Assembly (NCBI GenBank): GCA_949130485.1
Contig: OX422193.1
Span: 3,660,371-3,724,370 of the forward strand
DNA length: 64,000 nt
Direction of reading: 5' to 3'
From: Agelas oroides
Taxonomy: Eukaryota; Porifera; Demospongiae; Agelasida; Agelasidae
Part shown: positions 46,060 to 64,000 of the stretch, in pieces
How positions within the stretch are numbered: position 1 is the stretch's first letter
Layout: every line of letters begins with the position of its first letter
Made by a program: the position numbers and the translations under genes
Notes under the pieces: model-generated
What the model was told of the DNA's origin: nothing
The model's database searches: none
What the model saw: the letters and a program-made list of their open reading frames with translations, nothing else

Positions 46060-46836
46060 TTTTGGAGAAACTACACAATTAGACAAACTTTAAGGACAAC
46101 AATTTACCTCCAGTTAACTCCTGTCAGAGGTGTTCAAGACTGCACAGTACACTAGTTGGCTGTCAGGCCGGAGCACAAGCTGGCGAGTCAACAGCAGTAG
46201 GTCATTTGTAAATTAATAGCTCTAAATCTGACAAATTGTTAACTTTAAAACCAATTGTGTGCATCCATAGAAGTTTTTCTCTGTCAGTTGTACACTGTCT
46301 GCATGCAGCACTCCTCAATTATCCACTGTCTTACAGGTTGGAAAATATTTAGGGAGTCCATCCAAACATAACAATATTACGCATGCGCAATTGCAAAGTG
46401 GGCATGGGGGAATTCCCATGTGTATTTGTTGCTGATCTGGACATCCGCTTGAACTGAACTCTCCACTTTGTACTCTGATGAGTTGTGAACTCACCCTATT
46501 ACAGAAGGTCAGTTCTATAGCCATAATAGCAGCTGTCATGATTATCAGATTGTAGTCTTGCAGGCCAGATCAGATTTTCATAGCAGCCCAGGAAATTCCT
46601 ACACTAGAAGACTAGTCCTGGCCATGCCATTTTGGGATTCAGGCCCGGAAGTTGTGTGTTTTGGGAGGCAAGATGGTTTGTCATGGTGCCGATGGATGTT
46701 GGGACTAGCAATCAGCATTATCTACTTCCGCCAGCCTTTCCTTTATGTCTCGCCGCGCGCGTTTGCACTGAAACGCACCAATCGACGGACAGACACCCAA
46801 TAAGCGCTGCCGTAAAGCAACCGTTAGCTACAAACA
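46060..46836. promoter_or_regulatory. Upstream region of the alpha-arrestin gene
   Basis: No separate gene seen. The last 150 bp before the ATG at 46837 are GC-richer, with TCTCGCCGCGCGCGTTTGCA and GGTGCCGATGG words, probably the promoter and leader of the arrestin gene. Confidence 0.4.
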
Positions 46837-48642
46837 ATGGTTAAAGACTTCCAGTTGTTTATTATACATCCTCCTCGGGGCGTTTTTGTATCTGATGTTA
46901 CTGGACGTGTCCTTGTTCTTACTGAAGAGGCCAAGCAAAGCTACAAGTCCATTCAAGTGACCCTGCGGGGATACGCGGACGTACGCTGGTCATCTGGTAG
47001 TGGTGAGAACCAAAGGACCTACCACTCTCACGAGGACTTTATCTACCATACCGTTATCGTCTGGAGCAGAGACGACGCACCTAACCACGAGCTCTCGCCA
47101 GGGAGCTACCAGTTTCCCTTTGCTCTGACGTTCCAGCCTAGTGGTCGACCGCTCCCACCGTCGTTTGAGGGTACTGTTGGACACATTCGCTACGAGATTG
47201 AAGCCACAATCGTCAAAGCTAGTGCGCTCAAACGGAACAAAAGAATCACCGCACAGATAGCTGTTGCACCAGTAGTAGACCCAAACATTGTTCAAAATGT
47301 GAGACTTCCGAAGGTGCTGCAAGTGGAGAAGACACTTTGCTGTCTGTGCTGTGCCTCCGGACCAATAAGTCTCACAGCTCGTGTTCCCAGGACTGGTTTC
47401 TGTGTCGTCCAGGATGCGATACCATTTGAAGTGGATATAGAGAATGGTAGCAACAGACATATTAGGCAACTTGTAGCCCAGTTACAGAAGCAAGTGATCT
47501 ACATTGCTCAGGGGCATCATCTAAATAGCATAAAAACAGTAGCAGAGGTGGCCAGTGATCCTATTGAGCCAGGTAACAGCAGATCTTGGTGACCACCACC
47601 CTTGCCTGTACCAGCTACAGAGCCAACCATTGCCAGCTGCTCCATAATCCAAGTGAATTACTACCTGAAGATCAAGGCCTCCATATCTGGTGCCATTAAT
47701 CCTCATGTTGACTTTGTTCTTTTCCTCGGCAATGTTCCCCTGAGTGGTGTAGAAGGTGCTACCATCAGCCAGCTACCACCTCCTAGTAAGACCTGCATGC
47801 AGTTCCTATACACAGCAAAAACACATGGGTTACTTCAACCACATTTTTATGTTGTCTCAGTTGTATCAGTGTGCATGGTGGTCACCAAGGCGGAATGCTA
47901 TAGCAAATAGGTTTTCTTGAAAGTTCACTGAGGAGCTTTTTCATTACTTACATTAGCTATAGTCTCTTTTTTCAGAAGACCTATTTGGCTACTTTCTACC
48001 ATAACCATGCAACCAAGGAACTCTCCAGGCCGGGGTAGATGTGTAAGATGAAGAAACAACAAACCTCACCAGAAATGCTGATTTAGCTATAGGCTTTCTG
48101 AAAGGAGATACTAATTTAACAAAAGAGTGAAATTACAATCCAGGATTCAGGGAGGTAAATTTATTGTTCAGCAATGGACAATGCAATATTCATTATAGTG
48201 CAGCAATGGGGAGCCTTCATTCACTGGGAAAGTAGGTGTAAAGTAGCTAGGTGAATCCATGTCTCTTGGCTAAAGGGTAAAGTGTAGCTGTTGTCAAGTA
48301 AACAGTAACCTGTGAGCATCTCCGGGTGTAATCGGACGCAACTAATATTAATTGTTTTTTTTTTTGTTTTTTTTTGTTTTTTTTTGTTGTTGTTAAATAA
48401 AATGTTCAGATATGTTATCTTGTGCTTGAACTTTGGACTGTGCATGAACATGTGTGTAAATTCTTCATGCAGCTACCTTTGGCCACCAACCTCAGCAAAC
48501 ACCAGCAGTAGTTCCTTATCCAGCCTCCACACCAGCTCTTGGTCCTACAGCAGGTCCTCCACCCTACCCAGCTGGCTCCAATGCCCCTCCACCCTACCCT
48601 GGCCCTCCTGCTCCGCCACTTGGTTTTGTTGACCTTAACTGA
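46837..48642 (+). CDS. Alpha-arrestin (ARRDC-type) gene with PPxY tail and in-frame TGA
   Basis: Exon 1 is 46837-47785 and exon 2 is 48473-48642; the intron has GTAAGA/CAG borders and phase 1 on both sides. It gives 373 codons, counting an in-frame TGA at codon 252 and the final stop. The N-terminal arrestin fold starts MVKDFQLFIIHPPRGVFVSD, with VTLRGYADVRWSSGSGENQRTY, the ELSPGSYQFPFALTFQP motif typical of alpha-arrestins, and GHIRYEIEATI. The second fold has RTGFCVVQDAIPFEVDIENG. After TGG comes TGA (47590-47592), then LPVPATEPTIASCSIIQVNY, YLKIKASISGAI in the same frame, the expected continuation. Exon 2 is Pro-rich with two PPPY motifs (GPPPYPAG, APPPYPGP), which bind Nedd4-family WW domains in this family. 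The role is a ubiquitin-ligase adaptor at endomembranes. The TGA is a nonsense mutation, sequence error or readthrough site. Confidence 0.85.
47816..48125. repeat. Dispersed repeat, copy 1 (second copy 63541-63838)
   Basis: Sequence from TGGGTTACTTCAACCACATT through CAGAAGACCTA and GGCTTTCTGAAAGGAGATAC occurs again at 63541-63838, same orientation, with small indels. It lies mostly in the intron of the arrestin gene. It contains no domain. The family is unknown. Confidence 0.8.
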
Positions 48643-48794
48643 CCAATCAAAATCTTGTATTTGTAATCAGTTTGCATGGAGTTCCACTTCCATTGTCATT
48701 CAGTGTAATTTTACCGCCATTCCAAAAACCTGATTCATGAAGATTTATATCTACAAAAACAGCCACCAGTCACTACTTCTATATATAAAGACTT

Positions 48795-49375
48795 AAAAAA
48801 CATTAAAAATGTAAAAAGATGTAGGGATGGCATGCCAAAAAGTATGCAAACAAGATAATGCAAAGGTCAACATATTGGCAAAGCCCCATCCCTACATCTT
48901 TTTCACACTACAGGTAGACGTGCATGGGGGTCTTCCTAAAACGTACCACAAGTTCACAACCTTTACTGGCAGTTCATGGCTGTAGCCTCATTCTCAAGCC
49001 ACTTCCTTCTCCCACGTGGCCTGCGAACGAGGCTAGTATCACCACCCTCTTTGTAGCATTATATATGGAACCTCTTCAACAACTTTAAGCAGTGAGTTGG
49101 AGTAGACTGCAGACTTATGATCATAGTAAGTGTTATTAAAGTACATGGCACGGTTTCAGCCTTGTCCCTAGGCCACTTCCCTTCTCCCACATGCCGGCTC
49201 AGGAATGAGGCTAATATGATCTAGCAGCATTGCATCAGCTGTAGCTAAGTGTGAAAAAGATGTAGGGATAGGGCTTTGCCAATATGTTGACTTTTGCTTT
49301 CATGCATCATCCCTACGTTGTTTGCATACTTTTTGGCATGCCGTCCCTACATCTTTTTACATTTCTTTAAGTCTT
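48795..49375. mobile_element. Foldback with inverted arms and TAGCCTC mini-elements in the loop
   Basis: The arm 48795-48905 (AAAGATGTAGGGATGG, GCATGCCAAAAAGTATGCAA, GGCAAAGCCC) is inverted at 49250-49375. The loop has two degenerate TAGCCTC...GAGGCTA units, at 48983-49035 and about 49157-49212, both with a CCACTTCC-TTCTCCCAC core like the RecQ-carrying element ends. Confidence 0.7.
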
Positions 49376-49740
49376 GTTTCTGTACTTTTTTGCTCATACA
49401 GTTAGACCTATAAGCCTAAGAAGAATGTTTCTCTCAAGTGTAACCATAACCCTAGAACTTGAAGCAGCATTGACAGTCTAGTAGTGGTTCCAAGCGTGTA
49501 ATATACCAGCTGGAATCCGATGAAAGGGCTAACCATTCTCCGTAGCAGATTTCGAGCCCTTTGTGAAGCCATAGATGATATAGTACGGCCGTACTGTATT
49601 ATCTATGGTGAAGCCGATTTCCTGGTTTTCGACCACATGCCGATCGACCAGCACAGAAAACTACCGACAGAGCATAAAAGCTGACCGGCGTTACTAAAGC
49701 TGTATTTTGTAGTGTAGCTATAAGTTGGCAGCTGAATGCA

Positions 49741-50658
49741 GCGCCTTACCTACGTGGTGTCCATGAGCCTTTCCCACAACCACGGGAAGAGACCGTGGCA
49801 GTTGTGCTGGTTTAAAAACGCGTGCGATTTCACGCGTGTGCCAGTCTCGTTCCCAAACCAATGACCGTGGTTATTGGTTTAGGAACGAGACTGGATGTGC
49901 GCATGCGTACAAGATTAGAAAATGGCGTCCTTCGCAACGGACAGCAGCCGGGCAGTGCTGTGAACAGCTTTTTTGACTACAGTAAATTTGAAGCTATGAA
50001 GTCGCTGAGTGGTTGGGATGCTGCGCGCTGTGATGAACATCCTTTTCGTGCTAAAATCAAGGTGAGTGCTTGAACCGTTTTTGAGTTATCGTTGTTGAAC
50101 AAAAGTCGTAACGAAGAAAGAAGAAAGAAGAAAGAAATGGCACTTTTGCTACCGCACACTTTTGCGTTTAGCTGTCTTCCGCGTGGCTTTTGGGCAACTA
50201 TATCAGTCTTGCTGATCACAAAGGCACTCAAAGAGGACGTCTGGGCGCTTAAATAAGCTTTTAACGTATTTGTGGTGAAGTTATACGGCTTTTGCTTAAG
50301 TATTGCGCGTCGGCGCCATCCCTACATAGAGTCTACCGACTCTCTGATATATATATATATATAGAAGTAGTACTGTAATGCTGGTTAATAAGTTACTTCT
50401 GAATTCAAGGTGCTTAAAAAAATTAATTGGTGTGTCTGTGGCATCAGTCACATCAACTATTGAAATGAACGTTCTTTGTGATTGTCAGATTGACATAATA
50501 AATTAACCTTTTTAGTTTGTGCTATTCATTTGATGTATGCACAGCTATACCAGAACAGAGTTGTCTTTAATCTTGCACAACTGACCCAGGAGGATCGTCT
50601 TGGTTGGATGGTTTTAAAAAACATACCAGGAATTAATGTAGCCATTGTAGCCAAATAG
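49741..50658 (+). other. Duplicated locus, copy B: two-exon gene-like sequence
   Basis: Uninterrupted counterpart of copy A (0.1-2.8 kb). Exon 1 ends at 50061 (FFDYSKFEAMKSLSGWDAAR, CDEHPFRAKIK, then GTGAGT). Exon 2, 50545-50658, after a TATGCACAG acceptor, is phase-compatible: LYQNRVVFNLAQLTQEDRLG, WMVLKNIPGINVAIVAK, stop. The ATG at 49922 is one frame off from the coding frame; the in-frame ATG is 49822. Upstream, 49843-49891 is an AGTCTCG hairpin around ACCAATGACCGTGG, also present in copy A. The function is unknown. It may be a small gene, a frameshifted relic or element cargo. Confidence 0.4.
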
Positions 50659-50699
50659 GTATTCAGAAGGAAAAGGCGCAAAGCATGAACTGTCTAGAA

Positions 50700-51010
50700 A
50701 CATTCTGGTAGCTATAATGCATCAGAGAGTTGACCCGAATATAATATATAACCCAAGTGTTTATGCTGTGATAATGGAGTCACAGCTGCCATATATGGAC
50801 AAACGACGTGGTTAGATATAAAATTGTGTGAGTCTCCACTGGATGTCTCAGGCTTACAGTATACCAGTGTGAGTCTGCATGTGTTTCCTTGCATGTGTAT
50901 GGAGTTCACTAACAGTAGAAATCTATACTGATTGCTGCACTCTGACTGACTTAGACTGCTTGGGGGGGAAGCTTCCCCCCTTTCCCCCACTGTAGATGAA
51001 ACCCTGACAT

Positions 51011-51081
<71 letters not shown>

Positions 51082-52580
51082 GACAGACAGACAGACAGAC
51101 AGACTTGCCTTCAGGAAAGATAAGTTATACAAGTGCAATCCTGGCATTGTTAATACTTTCATTTTACTAGTCTGTATAGAGTTCAACGTAAATAGGTAGG
51201 TATTCTTGATTCTAGGTCACTGGTTGATAGTCAATATTATCATGCAGCCACTCAAAGCATGTGTAAGATCACATGCAGGAGCCTACATGTACTAAGCCCA
51301 CATGCAGCATGTCTCAATCAACTGCCAGAGTACGCTGGACTCCATATGGGAGTGGCTCTGCCCTTTCTGTAGCCGATCACAGGTCGAGAGTTTGAAGGAG
51401 CCAAAACCTGTGATTATGCAATGATCAGTCTGGGAACTCCCCTGATGACCAGCAGAGTAAAACCATGAAACAGACTACACACTACTCTGACACAAACCAA
51501 TCTAGCACACGACTTTATCTTTATACCACACACAAACAAGCGCCTCCATAAGAAAAGAAAACCAAATATCTTATTTTCATTGACTCAAAGTGCAATGGAC
51601 ACGTTCCCTGCCACCCTCCTTAACAGGAAGACTCTCAAACACACACACACACACACACACAAACACAATGATCCAAAATGGCATAGATACTAGTACTTGC
51701 ATTGAGTATTTTAATACTGTTTCCTTCCTACGCATGCTATCAGGCAGTGAATGCAACTGCATGTACCGCCATATTTAGTGCATGCCAGATTGTGAAGTTC
51801 ACTTGGTCAGCACATTCTTGTGGGAAGCAGTGGCACTATTCAGTACTCAGCTAGGTATACATTCATGCAACATTCATGTATTCCAATGCATGGGGATGAA
51901 GCTAAATAGATAGCTCAACTCAGCCTATCCAATTATGGGAGGAGGAACAAAAATAATAGCACTTGAGTTCAGAATGGCCATGATTCTATTTGATAGTAAT
52001 AGAGTTCATCTATTTTGTTGTAAGTTTGTGGAGAAGATATACTAAAGTGATTCACACGTTATTGTTATAAGTATGCAGTGTACAAAAAGGTTTTGACTCA
52101 CTTTGGTTATACCTACCTCTTGCATGCATCATTAAACGCAGTGGAGTCCCTCTGCATGCTTTGGATCCCAAACAGCAGACAACTTGATTAGACTTTCCAA
52201 AACTATGTGCATGTCATGCAAGAATATCTTTCTAAACTATGTACGTAGTAACTACTCATTATTTACACACCACACCATATCTATGTAGAACATCACAATT
52301 TGTTCCTCTAAACGTGTTTGTTCATCAAATCAAACCCATGATATATAGCTAATGTAGTCTGTTATCTCTTGTAATGATTAAAGGGACTCATTTTTAGTGA
52401 TAGCTATGGGAGTGAAACCTTCTGATATGGGTATAGAAATATACAGGTGCAGGTATAAAGTAAGAAGTCAAATTTTGGTAAAACACAGTTGTATGTGGAG
52501 GTGTCTGGGAGTTCCTCTTAAAAGAATGGTGCCTGAAAAGCTGATGGCAGTCTTGGAAAGGGTTGTGATAAATCTGGTGG
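50700..52580. other. No gene recognised, microsatellites
   Basis: Contains (CA)n at 51011-51076 followed by (GACA)n to 51103, and a short (CA)n at 51639-51660. No exon or domain recognised. Confidence 0.55.
51011..51104. repeat. Compound (CA)n(GACA)n microsatellite
   Basis: About 33 CA units and then seven GACA units, uninterrupted. Confidence 0.95.
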
Positions 52581-52965
52581 GATTTTGCATGTGGGCAGTG
52601 TAGGCATGGTCAAGATTGGTGGTAGTGGTCTGTACAGTTCGTAATAAGATTTTGCACGTGGGCAGTGTAGGCATGGTCAAGATTGGTGGTAGTGGTCTGT
52701 ACAGTTCGTAATAAGATTTTGCACGTGGGCAGTGTAGGCACGGTCAAGATTGGTGGTAGTGGTCTGTACAGTTCGTAATAAGATTTTGCACGTGGGCAGT
52801 GTAGGCACGGTCAAGATTGGTGGTAGTGGTCTGTACAGTTCGTAATAAGATTTTGCACGTGGGCAGTGTAGGCATGGTCAAGATTGGTGGTAGTGGTCTG
52901 TACAGTTCGTAATAAGATTTTTGCATGTGGGCAGTGTAGGCATGGTCAAGACCATATAGCTCGAT
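52581..52965. repeat. 67-bp tandem repeat, about 5.5 copies
   Basis: Unit starts GATTTTGCACGTGGGCAGTG and ends ACAGTTCGTAATAA. Copies at 52581, 52648, 52715, 52782, 52849 and a partial at 52917 are nearly identical (CATGG/CACGG variants), suggesting recent expansion. Confidence 0.95.
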
Positions 52966-53633
52966 AGCAGTGGTCTTTCCTTTTTGTAAGTAGCCAAGTG
53001 GTAAGCATCTGGTTCCAAATTATTCTTTCTCGGATCTGCATTTTCTTGTAGCATTTTGTGAGTATAATTCACTTGGCTGCAATGTAAATCAATTCCCAGC
53101 CTGCACATAAAAGTTTAGGCAACCCATCAAGTGGTTAGTCCAGTTTGTTCTCACCATATAAGGTGTCAGTATGCCATAAAGACCCACTGCATAAATCATT
53201 AAAACAGCATGCATTCCATTTCAGTTCTCACTAATAAACTTTAGCAGCTGAGTGCGGACAAGTATTCATAGTCTGTATTCCCCAGCTATTAGGGACTCTA
53301 TGCATGGTTGCATACCATATAGTAAACATGTTGTTGAGAAACAGGTTTTCATTTTATAACTGTTTGTGAGAATCTGCAGGCTCAAGAACGGTTAATCTTT
53401 GTAGTCTAAGACTTCCAATTGATTTCATATATAGAACAAACTAGTTTGCGATCGAATGATTATTTTATGGAGATCATGAGTACGTAGTATGTTGATGCAC
53501 ACTGCTACAGTCACAGTATAGAGAATGGTGGCCCTCTTAGTGCCATCATGCAGTCAAACAGTTGTATTCTGCATGTGACAATGCAGTCTTTGTAATTGTG
53601 ACCTCCACTTTCCCATACACTGTACAGGTGAAG
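52966..53633. other. Upstream region of the SRCR gene
   Basis: No ORF or repeat recognised; probably contains the promoter and 5' leader of the gene starting at 53634. Confidence 0.4.
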
Positions 53634-63414
<9,781 letters not shown>

Positions 63415-63540
63415 TGACTACTCGTACTTTGGTTACTGTGACATTAATCAATAGTGGGTGTAGCGTTGACCAAAAGTAGGTGTGGTCTCAAATGGAAGTG
63501 GGTGTGGCATAGGGAGGCTATGAAAAGTAGGGCTGCACTG

Positions 63541-63838
63541 CAAAAACACTTGGGTTACTTCAACCACATTTTTAGGTTGTCTCAGTTGCAATCAGTGTGA
63601 CCAAGGAATGCTACCAAAATAGGTTTGCTTGAAAGTTCATTGAGGAGCTTTTTCATTGGTTACCATTAGCTACTTTCTTTTTTCAGAAGACCTAGTTGGC
63701 TACATTCCTGGCATTTCTACCACAACCATGCAACCAAGGAACTCCTCCAGGGCAAATGTGTAAGATCAAAAAAAGCAACAAACCTAACCAGAAATCGGTT
63801 GATTTATAGGCTTTCTGAAAGGAGATACTACAAGAGAG
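63541..63838. repeat. Dispersed repeat, copy 2
   Basis: Second copy of the repeat at 47816-48125, same orientation, ending GAAAGGAGATACTA. It is downstream of the Ig-like exon. Confidence 0.8.
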
Positions 63839-63892
63839 GGAAGCTTCTCAACTACACTCTGGTTCAAATCGTAAGCACACCTTGAACTTTTA

Positions 63893-64000
63893 CAGGGCCG
63901 TAGCCGCTGGTCCGGTTAGTCCGGTTTCAACCGGACCACTTTTCCCTCACCCACGGCTTGCTTGGCATCGCGAATTAGTGCCATTGCTCGGCGGTCACCT
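63893..64000. mobile_element. Start of a possible hAT-like element (cut by window end)
   Basis: CAGGGCCGTAGCCGCTGG at 63894 resembles hAT terminal sequences. It is followed by a small palindrome of GTCCGGTT and AACCGGAC. Only about 100 bp are in view. Confidence 0.35.

Noticed and set aside
47590-47592. Selenocysteine codon in the arrestin gene
   Set aside because: No family precedent and no SECIS-like structure was sought or seen; a nonsense mutation or error is simpler.
52581-52965. CRISPR-like regular repeats
   Set aside because: Contiguous 67-bp tandem copies without variable spacers, in a eukaryotic context.

Overview
The window looks like nuclear DNA of a basal metazoan, most likely a demosponge of the Amphimedon type. 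This is inference: genes have many short phase-consistent introns, an SRCR-domain array gene and an IGTNYY/Death-domain gene are present, and small inverted-repeat elements are very dense. No bacterial-style operons, rRNA or tRNA genes were recognised.

Layout. 0.1-2.8 kb: a promoter/exon-1 locus (copy A) split by a nested stack of inverted-repeat elements; its paralogue (copy B) is at 49.7-50.7 kb. 3.2-4.0 kb: a TA-flanked TIR element carrying one HIRAN-like gene. 4.8-34.3 kb (minus): a complete 13-exon SLC18B1-like MFS transporter, 438 codons and in frame through every junction. Its introns hold LINE, Gypsy, MULE and MITE debris. 34.4-37.8 kb: a large TIR element with several smaller insertions. 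39.9-41.7 kb (plus): five phase-1 mini-exons leading to a broken Death-domain exon. 43.2-44.6 kb (minus): three exons of an armadillo-like protein among microsatellites. 45.0-46.05 kb: a foldback palindrome. 46.8-48.6 kb (plus): an alpha-arrestin gene with PPxY motifs and one in-frame TGA. 53.6-63.4 kb (plus): a secreted SRCR/Ig-like gene with at least two lesions, and a degenerate transposase in its last intron.

The most striking theme is a family of foldback elements with TAGYCTS-type ends and 9-bp target-site duplications. It runs from a 42-bp perfect palindrome to a 656-bp element carrying the N-terminal part of a RecQ-type helicase. The 42-bp copy has an exact duplication, and an empty site is preserved in the opposite arm of a host inverted repeat. 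A MULE transposase fragment at 21.3-21.7 kb is the only candidate relative of the enzyme that could have moved them.

The functional genes are the transporter, the arrestin and the SRCR protein (the last two possibly disrupted). They share no evident pathway, and the neighbourhood is dominated by mobile DNA.
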